Assembly: GCA_021776475.1 (NCBI GenBank)
Contig: JAJFFV010000005.1
Span: 124,001-188,000, forward strand
DNA from: Parvularculaceae bacterium
GTDB lineage: Bacteria; Pseudomonadota; Alphaproteobacteria; Caulobacterales; Parvularculaceae
Length of the DNA: 64,000 nucleotides
Reading direction: 5' to 3'
This document shows positions 53,921 through 62,909 of this stretch, one piece after another (within the stretch, counting starts at the first letter, position 1; each line of letters begins with the position of its first letter). Made by a program: the position numbers and the translations under genes. The notes below the pieces were generated by a model. That model was not told where the DNA came from and ran no database searches. It saw only the letters and a list, made by a program, of their open reading frames with translations.

Positions 53921-54864
53921 GTGTTTCTCCCGCAAGGGGCATAGCTTATGTTCAGCACATCAACAACCGGCGGCACATTGAAGCGCATCGGCAGGCCACC
54001 CATGCCGGTGCCGGAGGAGACGAACAAGTTGCCGCCGCCGCTTTTCCTGTAGCCATAGCGCTGGACCCGGCAGGCGTATGTTAACTTGCAGGTGAGCCAC
54101 GGCAAGTTGATTTGTCCGCCATGGGTGTGACCGCTGACCATCAGGTCAAAATCAGCAAGCCGTTTGCGCCTGATAAAGGCCTCGGGATTATGTTGTAAAT
54201 AAATTGTCAGATCCGCCGGAGACGATGGCAACTTCGGGACAACCGGCAGCTGGTCGCGCTGCGCTGTCCACAGATCCGTCATGCCAACGATCCTGATTGT
54301 ATCGCCATGATGTCCAAGATCTTCAGTGGCGCCATCAAGAACTGTAACACCCATGCTCGTCAGCACGGAAATTAACTCGTCGGTCAGATCAGGTCCGTTT
54401 GGGATGCCTTCGTCATGATTGCCCATAACGGCATAGGCCGGCATGGCGAGGTCCTTCAGGGGGGCAAATGTGTCAGCCATTTTTGCTGGTGTCAGGTGAT
54501 AGGTAAAATCACCCGGGAGCAACAGGATATCCGGCTTGAGATCATTTACCCGCCTGACAATGCGAGAGATCGGCATGACGTTTGGAAAGAGGCCGATCTG
54601 CGGGTCTGCGACCACTCCAACGCGCAGCATACCCCGCTCAGCTGAGCACAAAGTGATCTCGTGTTCCTTGCTCAAAAGGATCCGCGGTTCAACAAAACGG
54701 GCCCAGGCAACCACGCTGATCACCGTCAGAAACGAGACCATCGCGAGCTTGATGATTGGCCTACTGAACTTTCCCTGCCGGCGCAGGAGCAACCAGATCA
54801 GGCATGGCGCGACGATGAAATACGCATAACTCGCGTAGTAGATGAAGAGTTTGAGAGAGATCAT
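53917..54864 (-). CDS. Membrane-anchored metallophosphoesterase
   Basis: 315 residues from the ATG at 54864, 28 bases after the acyl-CoA dehydrogenase stop. Two membrane helices at about 10-28 and 42-60 precede the calcineurin-type domain: VVADPQIGL, LLPGDFTYH, AVMGNHDEG, YLQHNPE and VSGHTHGGQINLP. This arrangement is seen in YaeI/YkuE-type phosphoesterases acting near the membrane. The substrate is unknown. Confidence 0.92.
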   Translation of the reverse strand: MISLKLFIYYASYAYFIVAPCLIWLLLRRQGKFSRPIIKLAMVSFLTVISVVAWARFVEPRILLSKEHEITLCSAERGMLRVGVVADPQIGLFPNVMPISRIVRRVNDLKPDILLLPGDFTYHLTPAKMADTFAPLKDLAMPAYAVMGNHDEGIPNGPDLTDELISVLTSMGVTVLDGATEDLGHHGDTIRIVGMTDLWTAQRDQLPVVPKLPSSPADLTIYLQHNPEAFIRRKRLADFDLMVSGHTHGGQINLPWLTCKLTYACRVQRYGYRKSGGGNLFVSSGTGMGGLPMRFNVPPVVDVLNISYAPCGRNT

Positions 54865-54892
54865 TGTTCCGAGATTGATTGTGAGTTGAATT

Positions 54893-56692
54893 TCAGCCCA
54901 CCAACAGACCAGGCTCCATCGGCGCAAGAGGAGCTGCACCTGCGCTCACGGCTGGGACCAGTCCTTCGGCACGCGGCAGAAGATTGTCGGCATAAAAACG
55001 AGCAATGGCTATTTTTGACTGGTAGTACGCAGCGGATCCGCTTGCTTCTTCGGCAAGTTTGGCCGCGGCGAGAGCGCCCTTCGCCAGATAGTGCCCACCT
55101 GCAACATAGCCGAACTGATCCTGATACGGCGTGGCGCCGGCAAGACTGTCTTGTGGATCACGGGCCATGGCGTCGATCATCCAGTCGGTGGTTCCCTCCA
55201 GCGAGGTTGCCGCGTGATGCAGGCGCTTACCAATCTCCTGCAGATCGCGATTTGATGACGCTGCCAATCCGGCGGCATTTTTTCTCACTTCGATGATGAA
55301 ATCCCGGGCCAATTTCCCGCCACCCATAGCGAGCTTGCGGCCGGCAAGGTCGATGGCCTGAATACCGTTGGTGCCTTCATAAATCGCTGAGATCCGCACA
55401 TCGCGCATATGCTGGGCAGCGCCGGCCTCTTCGACAAAGCCCATACCACCATGGACTTGAACGCCGATTGAGGTTACCTCGTTGCCGCGATCGGTCGAAA
55501 AAGATTTGGCGATGGGCGTCAACAGATCTTCCCTCTCGCGCGCCAGCTGCGCCGTTTCGGCGTTAAGAGAACGACGCCCAACATCATGCGCCACCATGGC
55601 TGCATAACAGATCGCCCGTGAAGCGTCAGTGAAGGCTTTCATGGTGTATAGGTTGCGCCGAACATCCGGATGCTGATAGATCTCGACAGGCTCACCTGAT
55701 TTGACACCATGGGCCCGCCCCTGTTTGCGCTCAGTCGCGAAGGCAAGGGCCGCTTGAAAGGCTCGCTCTGACAACGAACCGCCCTGCATGCCGACGTCAA
55801 TGCGGGCCGCGTTCATCATCACGAACATGTTTTTCATGCCTTCGTGTTCCCTGCCGACAAGCGTACCGTAACATTCACCGCTATCGCCATAAGCCATGGA
55901 ACAGGTCGGGCTGCCATGCTGTCCGAGCTTTTCTTCGAGCCCCGTAACTTTCGCATCGTTGCGTCCGCCAAGTGACCCGTCATCATTGACATGAAACTTC
56001 GGTACAAGGAACATCGAAATTCCGCGCGTTCCCTCCGGCGCATCCGGCAGGCGCGCCAGCACCAGATGGCAGATGTTCTCAGCGAGGTCATGATCGCCAT
56101 AGGAGATATAAATCTTGGTGCCATTGATCTTGTATCGACCATCACCCACGGGCGTCGCTTTAGTTCGCAGGTTGGAGAGGTCCGAGCCGGCATGAGGTTC
56201 GGTCAGGTTCATGGTACCGGTCCATTCTCCAGTGACCATTTTCGGCAGGTACAAACGCTTCTGCTTGTCGGACCCGTAGGCAAGCAATGCTTTTACAGCA
56301 CCGGTCGTCAGGGTCGTTCCCATGGAGAAACCGAGGCAGGCAGCAAACAACGTATCCGAAACTGTCAACGCCAGTGATTGCGGCAGCCCTTGCCCCCCAA
56401 ATTCTTCCGGGAATGCCAACGCGTTCCAACCGCCTTCGACATATTGCTGATAGGCTTCCTTGAAGCCCGGCGAGGTGTAGACCACGCCGTTTTCGAGCCG
56501 GGCACCGTTCAGATCAGCGTCACGGTTCATTGGTGCAATAACATTATCTGCCAGTTTGCCCGCTTCGAGCAGCACCGCCTCAACCAGGTCATGGCTGAGA
56601 TCGTCAAACGCCCCGGTCATCCGGACGGCATCAAAGTCTGCCATATGGTTCAATACAAATTGCATGTCGCGGACGGGCGTTGTGTAGGTCAT
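54893..56692 (-). CDS. Long-type acyl-CoA dehydrogenase (DmdC-like)
   Basis: 599 residues, longer than standard acyl-CoA dehydrogenases (about 390). FAD-binding blocks: GTMNLTEPHAGSDLSNLRTK, KINGTKIYISYGDHD, QVHGGMGFVEE and AIYEGTNGIQAIDLAGRKL. Proteins of this length include 3-methylmercaptopropionyl-CoA dehydrogenase (DmdC) and its relatives in fatty-acid breakdown. No other dmd gene is nearby, so the DMSP link is not supported. Confidence 0.92.
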   Translation of the reverse strand: MTYTTPVRDMQFVLNHMADFDAVRMTGAFDDLSHDLVEAVLLEAGKLADNVIAPMNRDADLNGARLENGVVYTSPGFKEAYQQYVEGGWNALAFPEEFGGQGLPQSLALTVSDTLFAACLGFSMGTTLTTGAVKALLAYGSDKQKRLYLPKMVTGEWTGTMNLTEPHAGSDLSNLRTKATPVGDGRYKINGTKIYISYGDHDLAENICHLVLARLPDAPEGTRGISMFLVPKFHVNDDGSLGGRNDAKVTGLEEKLGQHGSPTCSMAYGDSGECYGTLVGREHEGMKNMFVMMNAARIDVGMQGGSLSERAFQAALAFATERKQGRAHGVKSGEPVEIYQHPDVRRNLYTMKAFTDASRAICYAAMVAHDVGRRSLNAETAQLAREREDLLTPIAKSFSTDRGNEVTSIGVQVHGGMGFVEEAGAAQHMRDVRISAIYEGTNGIQAIDLAGRKLAMGGGKLARDFIIEVRKNAAGLAASSNRDLQEIGKRLHHAATSLEGTTDWMIDAMARDPQDSLAGATPYQDQFGYVAGGHYLAKGALAAAKLAEEASGSAAYYQSKIAIARFYADNLLPRAEGLVPAVSAGAAPLAPMEPGLLVG

Positions 56693-56780
56693 GTCATCGC
56701 TCCTGATATCTCGGCCTGTATGGCGCGAATACGTCGTTTTTTGTAGCGTCTTGCGCAGTTGCAGCGCATAGAAATCGATT

Positions 56781-57731
56781 ATGCGAGATAAAATTACGCC
56801 ATATGCTGCCGACAGCGCCGAGAAGGCTGCTGATCTTTTGCGAGCGGGCGGGCTCGTCGCGATCCCAACAGAAACCGTTTATGGCCTCGCAGCTGACGCG
56901 ACCAACGATCTTGCTGTGGCAAAAATTTTTGAGGCTAAACAGCGACCGTCGTTCAATCCGCTGATTATCCATGTGTCTGACCTTGCCATGGCGCGTGGCT
57001 TTGCCGATGTCTTGCCGCTGGCGGCAAAGCTGGCCGAGGCGTTCTGGCCAGGTCCATTGACGCTGGTGTTACCACGAAAACTTGGAACGAAGCTGTCGCA
57101 TCTGGTCTCGGCAGGACTTGAAACAGTCGCCATCAGGTGCCCCGCCGCAGAACCGGCACAGGCAATTCTTGGAAAGTTTGGGCGGCCTTTTGCGGCGCCA
57201 AGTGCCAACCAGTCCGGGTCGATCAGCCCGACACTGGCAACCCATGTTGCGGTAAGCCTTGGCGATGCGGTTGAGATGATTCTCGACAATGGCCCGTGCC
57301 CGGTCGGTGTCGAATCGACAATCCTGAAAGTCACCGAAAATGGCGCGGCGCTGTTGCGCCCTGGCGGCCTCCCGGTTGAAGAAATACTCTCCGTATCGGG
57401 ACCACTGGTAGAGGCGCAGGCCGGCAGCATGCCGCAGGCGCCTGGGATGCTGGCACGCCATTATGCACCGACGGCAACACTGCAGCTTAATGTACGCAAG
57501 CCGCAAGTCGGCGCCGCATATCTCGGCTTCGGCAGCTACACCCAGAGAGGACCCCTTTTCCGTAACCTCAGTCCGGCCGCTGATTTGCGCGAGGCTGCGG
57601 CAAATCTGTTCCGCTATATTCATGAACTCGATGTACTGGCCGACCGGATCAATGTCGCGCCGATCCCCAAAGAAGGGCTGGGGCTGGCTATAAATGACCG
57701 CTTGCGGCGGGCCGCCGCCCCAAGGGAGTGA
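56781..57731 (+). CDS. L-threonylcarbamoyladenylate synthase (Sua5/YrdC)
   Basis: 316 residues. YrdC domain blocks: GGLVAIPTETVYGLAADATN, KQRPSFNPLIIHV, FWPGPLTLVLPRK, RCPAAEPAQAILG and SANQSGSISPT. The extra C-terminal Sua5 domain (about 220-316) starts after PQAPGMLARHYAPTATL. It makes threonylcarbamoyl-AMP for t6A37 in tRNAs. It is divergent from the acyl-CoA dehydrogenase. Confidence 0.95.
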   Translation: MRDKITPYAADSAEKAADLLRAGGLVAIPTETVYGLAADATNDLAVAKIFEAKQRPSFNPLIIHVSDLAMARGFADVLPLAAKLAEAFWPGPLTLVLPRKLGTKLSHLVSAGLETVAIRCPAAEPAQAILGKFGRPFAAPSANQSGSISPTLATHVAVSLGDAVEMILDNGPCPVGVESTILKVTENGAALLRPGGLPVEEILSVSGPLVEAQAGSMPQAPGMLARHYAPTATLQLNVRKPQVGAAYLGFGSYTQRGPLFRNLSPAADLREAAANLFRYIHELDVLADRINVAPIPKEGLGLAINDRLRRAAAPRE

Positions 57732-57822
57732 ACAGGCCCGTTCAAAATATTACAGGTGATTAATACGCCGAGGCCTGCAATAGGCGTATTTTCAACCCAC
57801 GGAAACGAGGAGAATTTTAGAG

Positions 57823-58656
57823 ATGTCTTTCAAATATTCATCGCTTGCCGCCCTTACCTTGATGCTGGGGCTCGGCGCATGTGGTCGAAACGCTGACGAG
57901 GCGGTGCCTGGCACCGATGCGCCGCGAGCTACGGAACAATCCTCGCCACGGCAAGAAGCCTCAAGCCCCCTTGATTATGCTGCTTTTCTGACGGCAGAAA
58001 CACGCCCGGAGGCAGACGCCGCCGATGACGCGGCGCGCAAGCCCGCGGAGGTCATGGCGTTCATGGGTGCCGCGGCAGGCTGGAATGTTCTCGAAGTCGA
58101 AGCCGGCAGTGGTTACTACACGGAACTCCTGTCGATGGCGGTTGGCGAGACCGGCAAAGTATACATGCAGAACCCGGCCGAGTTTGACGAATTTCTCGGC
58201 GACGGGCTGACGAACCGGCTGGCAGATGGCCGCCTCGGTAATGTTGAGTATTTAAAATCTCATTTTGACGCCATTCCGCTCGACGCTGAATCAGTAGATT
58301 TGATAACCTGGATTTTGGGGCCACACGAATTGTACTTCTTCCCGGAAAACAAGCCAGAAGGGTTTGGTGACCCGGCAACAGTCTTTGCGAGCCTCCACAA
58401 TTTTCTGAAACCCGATGGCCAACTCGTCATGCTGGATCATGCCGCAGCAGCAGGCGCGCCTGAGACAACTGGTGGCACGACCCACCGGATTGACCCGGCG
58501 ATTGTCATCGGACTTGCTGAGGCTGCCGGATTTGTCGTTGATCAGCAAAGTGATCTTCTAGCCAACCCTGAAGACGACTATGAAAAAATGGTTTTTGACC
58601 CGTCAGTGCGCCGAAAGACTGACCGGTTCTTGATCAGCTTCAAGAAGGCCGGGTAA
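57823..58656 (+). CDS. Lipoprotein with a class I methyltransferase fold
   Basis: 277 residues. The signal MSFKYSSLAALTLMLGLGAC ends in a lipobox (LGAC). After a charged spacer comes a SAM-methyltransferase-like domain with VLEVEAGSGYYTELLSMAVG (motif I), a GNVEYLKSHFDAIPLDAESV stretch, and LKPDGQLVMLDHAAAAGAP. This is the predicted-methyltransferase group that is often exported. SAM is not known in the periplasm, so the domain may bind something else. GAGGAGAA precedes the ATG. Confidence 0.85.
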   Translation: MSFKYSSLAALTLMLGLGACGRNADEAVPGTDAPRATEQSSPRQEASSPLDYAAFLTAETRPEADAADDAARKPAEVMAFMGAAAGWNVLEVEAGSGYYTELLSMAVGETGKVYMQNPAEFDEFLGDGLTNRLADGRLGNVEYLKSHFDAIPLDAESVDLITWILGPHELYFFPENKPEGFGDPATVFASLHNFLKPDGQLVMLDHAAAAGAPETTGGTTHRIDPAIVIGLAEAAGFVVDQQSDLLANPEDDYEKMVFDPSVRRKTDRFLISFKKAG

Positions 58657-58745
58657 TTCCCGCGAGGCCATTTTGCCCTACCTGGAAGACGCCTCAGCTT
58701 TTGGAGAGGCATTTTTTGGTGTATGCGTTGCTATGAAGGACCCTG

Positions 58746-60149
58746 ATGAAACTCTCAGATCAACAAAAAAGCGCGCTTACTGACATCACCGGACCCAAAG
58801 GGGTGATCATTGATGCTGATAGTGCGCCCTATCTGACCGAGTGGCGTGATCGCTGGCCCGGAAAGACACCTCTTATTCTGGCGCCGGCAACAACCGGCGA
58901 AGTCTCGAAGATCGTCGGCCAATGCCATGACCACGGGATTGGTATCACACCGCAGGGTGGTAACACTGGTCTCGTCGGCGGCCAGATCCCGCATGGCGAA
59001 ATCTTGATCACCTGCAAACGGCTCAACCAGATTCGTGAGGTCTCGGCGCTCAACAACACTATTAGCGTGGATGCTGGGGTAACGCTGACCCAAGCGCAGA
59101 GCGCGGCAAAAAACGCAGACAGACTATTTCCTCTGTCGATCGGATCGGAAGGCAGCTGCCAGGTTGGCGGCGCCATCTCAACCAATGCCGGCGGCGTCAA
59201 TGTCATCCGTTACGGCAATATGCGGGATCTTGTTTTGGGCATTGAGGCCGTGTTGCCGAATGGTGATATTTGGAATGGGCTCAACGCTCTGCGAAAAAAT
59301 AATACTGGCTATGACCTGAAGCATCTGTTTATCGGCGGCGAAGGCACCCTTGGAATTGTTACCGGTGCGACACTGAAGGTTTTTCCACGTCCGCAGGAAA
59401 CCGTGACTGCTTTTGCGGCTGTGCCGGACCCACAAGCCGCGGTAGATCTGTTGAGCCATATGCAGGACGCGACCGGTGGACTTGCGACGAGTTTTGAATT
59501 GATGTCCGATTTTATGGTTGATCTTGTCATGCAGAATATCTCCGGTATGCGCCGGCTGCTTGCTGATCGCTCAGCTTGGTATGTCTTGATGGAGTTCTCC
59601 ACAGGGCGCGCAGGTGGCCTCAAAGCTTCTGTCGAATCGATTTTGTCGGGCGCGTATGAACGAGGCCTGATCAGCGACGCCACGATCGCGGAAAACGGGA
59701 CGCAAGCGGACCAATTCTGGGCGCTCCGGCACAATGCCGCGCCAGCGATGGCCAAGGACCCCGCCCGTAGCGTCAAATGCGATATCTCGGTTCCTATTCA
59801 TCGCGTCCCCGGATTTCTGGATGCAGCGGACGAGAGGGTCAAGCAGCAGGCGCCCGGCGCCAGAATTGTTGCTTTTGGCCATATAGGCGACGGCAACATC
59901 CATTATGATGTTCTGGGGCCAGAAAATCAGGACCAGTCAGGGTTCACCAAAATTCGATCTACCCTTGAGCTGTCGATCCATGATATTGTCGTGGCGTATG
60001 AAGGCTCCATCTCCGCCGAGCATGGCATTGGTGTCCTAAAACGCGACGAACTCAAAACACGAAAATCCCCGGTCGAGCTTGCGATGATGCAGGCGGTAAA
60101 ACAGGCGCTTGATCCGAAAGGCATTATGAACCCGGGCAAGTTGCTGTAG
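58746..60149 (+). CDS. FAD-linked 2-hydroxyacid dehydrogenase (D-2-hydroxyglutarate/lactate type)
   Basis: 467 residues. FAD-binding PP-loop GITPQGGNTGLVGGQIPHG; GSEGSCQVGGAISTNAGGVN; FIGGEGTLGIVTGATLKVFP. The C-terminal cap carries FGHIGDGNIHYDV and EHGIGVLKRDELK. The family includes D-2-hydroxyglutarate dehydrogenase, D-lactate dehydrogenase (DLD) and GlcD. Best fit is the D2HGDH group. Confidence 0.92.
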   Translation: MKLSDQQKSALTDITGPKGVIIDADSAPYLTEWRDRWPGKTPLILAPATTGEVSKIVGQCHDHGIGITPQGGNTGLVGGQIPHGEILITCKRLNQIREVSALNNTISVDAGVTLTQAQSAAKNADRLFPLSIGSEGSCQVGGAISTNAGGVNVIRYGNMRDLVLGIEAVLPNGDIWNGLNALRKNNTGYDLKHLFIGGEGTLGIVTGATLKVFPRPQETVTAFAAVPDPQAAVDLLSHMQDATGGLATSFELMSDFMVDLVMQNISGMRRLLADRSAWYVLMEFSTGRAGGLKASVESILSGAYERGLISDATIAENGTQADQFWALRHNAAPAMAKDPARSVKCDISVPIHRVPGFLDAADERVKQQAPGARIVAFGHIGDGNIHYDVLGPENQDQSGFTKIRSTLELSIHDIVVAYEGSISAEHGIGVLKRDELKTRKSPVELAMMQAVKQALDPKGIMNPGKLL

Positions 60150-60176
60150 CTTTCAACCGGATCACCAAAAAGGAAA

Positions 60177-60584
60177 ATGAAGATGATCGATCAGTTAATC
60201 GAGCAGATTGCCAGTAAAGTTGGACTTGATGCGGGCACGGCCCGAAAAGCAGTGGGCGTTGTACTTGGTTTGATAAACAAGGAAGGCGACGCGTCAGCAG
60301 TTTCCGACCTGTTTGGCAAAATTCCAGGCGCGGCGGACCTTGCCGGCGAATTCAAAGGTGGCGTGGGCGGCGGCATGGGTGGCCTGCTTAGCAAAGTCAG
60401 CGGCATGTTAGGCGGCGGCAGCGCCTTGTCGGCGATGGCGGCGCTTAAGCAAGCTGGCGTGTCCATGGATCAGGCAAAAGATATGATGCCAGTCGTCAAA
60501 GGTTTTCTGTCGGAAAATGCCGGTGAAGACATCGCGAGCAAGGCGCTCGGCTCCGTGCCGGCGTTGAAAGATCTTCTCGGCTGA
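60177..60584 (+). CDS. Small glycine/alanine-rich protein
   Basis: 135 residues. A helical start (MIDQLIEQIASKVGLDAGTA) leads to a glycine-rich centre (GGVGGGMGGLLSKVSGMLGG) and a helical end. Members of a family with this layout (DUF2780/DUF937-like) are known, but I cannot assign one firmly. No signal peptide. It starts 27 bases after the dehydrogenase stop with AAAGGAAA, so it is probably co-transcribed. Confidence 0.8.
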   Translation: MKMIDQLIEQIASKVGLDAGTARKAVGVVLGLINKEGDASAVSDLFGKIPGAADLAGEFKGGVGGGMGGLLSKVSGMLGGGSALSAMAALKQAGVSMDQAKDMMPVVKGFLSENAGEDIASKALGSVPALKDLLG

Positions 60585-60588
60585 TACA

Positions 60589-60623
60589 ATAAAGGCATGC
60601 TTCTATCACAAGCATGCCTTTAT
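60589..60623. terminator. Bidirectional terminator-like hairpin
   Basis: ATAAAGGCATGCTT (60589-60602) and AAGCATGCCTTTAT (60610-60623) pair perfectly around a seven-base loop. It lies between two convergent genes and is AT-rich at the stem base on both sides. Confidence 0.75.
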
Positions 60624-60642
60624 CAACAAAAATCAGTCTTGC

Positions 60643-61023
60643 TTAAGAGCGACGCTGACCATTTTGCCAGAATGAATTTCCATACCGGTCCGTGTAGTAA
60701 TAACGCCCGGCACGCTGATCATAATACAGCGGCTCACCATTCGGGCCGGTACGCTGGGCCTGATTGCCTCGGCCATACTGTCCCTGCTGGCGCTGGTCTT
60801 GATCATAACCGCGCACTGCGCCGGCCGCACCGCCAAGCAGAGCCCCGACAGCGGCCCCGTTTTCTACGTTTCCGTCGCCTGTATTGTTGCCGATGATGCC
60901 ACCAATAATCGCGCCAACGGCTGCACCACCGGCAGCGTTGCGCTCAACATTGCCGGTCTGTGTACAACCGGCAGCAAGGATGCCCAGTGAAAATACCGCG
61001 ACAGCCAGTTTCAGTTTCTTCAT
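60643..61023 (-). CDS. Glycine-zipper lipoprotein
   Basis: 126 residues from the ATG at 61023 (AAAGGAGATTACGAG). Lipobox LAAGC in LGILAAGCTQ. A glycine-zipper pair of helices follows (AAGGAAVGAIIGGIIGNNTG, GAAVGALLGGAAGAV). The C-terminus is Gln/Tyr/Arg-rich (YYDQRAGRYYYTDRYGN). Such 17-kDa-antigen/SlyB-like proteins sit in the outer membrane or insert in the envelope. Confidence 0.88.
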   Translation of the reverse strand: MKKLKLAVAVFSLGILAAGCTQTGNVERNAAGGAAVGAIIGGIIGNNTGDGNVENGAAVGALLGGAAGAVRGYDQDQRQQGQYGRGNQAQRTGPNGEPLYYDQRAGRYYYTDRYGNSFWQNGQRRS

Positions 61024-61248
61024 CTCGTAATCTCCTTTGGAGCTGATCGCCCCCATTGGGTTCAGTTACATTTTCGCCCGACGCATGAAGTCCAGTTAAA
61101 ATTCGAAATGTGGCAAAAAAATATCCATCGCCTTGTTTTTTCTATAACGATTTCGTGAGGCTATTCCGTCGCCGCATCTCTGGCCTCCCGTCTGCCAATG
61201 AGCTAAACGAAGCGGAGATCAACGCTCAACCGAGGTGACAGGAATTTC

Positions 61249-62040
61249 ATGATCATTCTTCTTTCTCCAGCCAAAATGCTCGATTTTTCGCCGGCGCCGG
61301 AAGGCCTTGAATTGACTAAACCTGGCCTGTTCGCCGAGACGAAGAAGCTGTCGGATACAACGCGCCAATTGAGCCGCAGCGACCTGAAACGGATGATGGG
61401 CATTTCCGACGCTTTGGTCGATTTGAACTATGAACGCTTTCAGGCATTCAAGAAAACCGCGATCCCGAAAGCTGCCAAACAGGCAGTGCTGACCTTCAAC
61501 GGCGACGTGTACAGGGGACTTGAGGCAACGAGCTTTTCAAAAGACGATCTCGCTTTCGCGCAGGACCACTTGCGGATGCTCTCCGGTCTGTACGGACTTT
61601 TACGCCCGCTCGATGCAATCCAGCCCTATCGGCTTGAGATGGGCTCTAAACTGAAAACCGAGCGCGGCAAAACACTCTATGACTACTGGAAGGGGCATAT
61701 TGCGGCTGAAATCAATAAAACGCTCGCCGGTTCAAATGATCCATTTGTACTGTGTCTGGCGTCCAACGAATATGCCAAATCGGTTGACCGAAGGGCGCTC
61801 AAGATGCCGATGATCACACCGGTTTTCAAGGAAGAAAAAGACGGCAAATCGCGCGCCTTGATGCTCTACGCCAAACAGGCACGCGGAATGATGGCACGCT
61901 GGATCATTCAGAACCGGGTCACGAAACTTGCCGACATAAAGAAATTCGATGTCGGCGGCTATCGCTTCCAAACCGACCAGTCGGACGATCTAAGCTGGAC
62001 ATTTTCGCGCCCACAACCCGCGCCAAAGAAGGCTGCTTAA
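61249..62040 (+). CDS. yaaA: Peroxide stress protein YaaA (UPF0246)
   Basis: 263 residues. Family blocks: MIILLSPAKMLDFSPAPEG, AVLTFNGDVYRGLEATSF, LSGLYGLLRPLDAIQPYRLE and LMLYAKQARGMMARW. In E. coli YaaA lowers free iron and DNA damage under hydrogen peroxide. Alone, 51 bases ahead of bdhA. Confidence 0.95.
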   Translation: MIILLSPAKMLDFSPAPEGLELTKPGLFAETKKLSDTTRQLSRSDLKRMMGISDALVDLNYERFQAFKKTAIPKAAKQAVLTFNGDVYRGLEATSFSKDDLAFAQDHLRMLSGLYGLLRPLDAIQPYRLEMGSKLKTERGKTLYDYWKGHIAAEINKTLAGSNDPFVLCLASNEYAKSVDRRALKMPMITPVFKEEKDGKSRALMLYAKQARGMMARWIIQNRVTKLADIKKFDVGGYRFQTDQSDDLSWTFSRPQPAPKKAA

Positions 62041-62091
62041 TTGTTCAGCTGCTGCTCCATGCGTTGAACACTGACCATAAAGGAATACGCC

Positions 62092-62877
62092 ATGACTGAT
62101 CTTAAAGGCAAAACGGCTGTCATCACCGGCTCCACTTCCGGCATCGGCCTTGGCTTCGCGCAAGGCCTTGCGCAGGAGGGTGTCAACATTGTGATGAACG
62201 GGTTTGGCGATGCTGACGAAATTGAGGCAAATCGCAAGGCACTGGAGGGGCATGACATAAAAGCTGTTTACGATGGCGCCGATATGACCAGACCTGACCA
62301 AATTGGCGCTCTGATCGGCAAAGCAAAAGCGACATTCGGCACGATTGATATTCTGGTGAACAATGCCGGTATTCAGAAAGTCTCGCCGATTGAGGATTTC
62401 CCGGATGATAAGTGGGACGCGATCATCGCGATCAATCTCTCATCCGCTTTTCACACGATCAAACATACCGTTCCGATCATGAAAGACCAGGGACATGGGC
62501 GGATCATCAATCTTGCTTCTGTACACGGCCTTGTCGCGTCACCGTTCAAGTCAGCCTATGTGGCAGCCAAACACGGTATTATTGGACTAACCAAAACCGT
62601 CGCCCTGGAAGTGGCCGAGTTTAGCATTACCTGCAATGCGATCTGCCCCGGCTATGTGGCAACCCCGCTGGTCGCCGGCCAGATTGCCGATACGGCAAAA
62701 GCGCGTGGCATGACTGAACAGCAGGTCCAAAACGATGTCATGCTGAAGGCTCAGCCAACCAAGAAATTCATCACCTATGACAACCTTAACGGTCTTATTG
62801 TTTATCTGTGCTCAGATGCAGGGAGCGGCGCTAACGGGGCATCGTTTACGGTCGACGGCGGCTGGGTTGCGCAGTAA
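62092..62877 (+). CDS. bdhA: 3-hydroxybutyrate dehydrogenase
   Basis: 261 residues. Short-chain dehydrogenase motifs: TGSTSGIGLGFAQ, LVNNAGIQKVSPIEDFP, catalytic Ser in NLASVHGLVASPFKS and YVAAKHG. The NGFGDADEI segment after strand 2 and the C-terminal FTVDGGWVAQ match D-3-hydroxybutyrate dehydrogenases. It interconverts 3-hydroxybutyrate and acetoacetate. A patatin gene follows 32 bases later. Confidence 0.94.
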   Translation: MTDLKGKTAVITGSTSGIGLGFAQGLAQEGVNIVMNGFGDADEIEANRKALEGHDIKAVYDGADMTRPDQIGALIGKAKATFGTIDILVNNAGIQKVSPIEDFPDDKWDAIIAINLSSAFHTIKHTVPIMKDQGHGRIINLASVHGLVASPFKSAYVAAKHGIIGLTKTVALEVAEFSITCNAICPGYVATPLVAGQIADTAKARGMTEQQVQNDVMLKAQPTKKFITYDNLNGLIVYLCSDAGSGANGASFTVDGGWVAQ

Positions 62878-62909
62878 GCTCAAACGGCGGGTCTGTCGAA
62901 GGGAACGAC

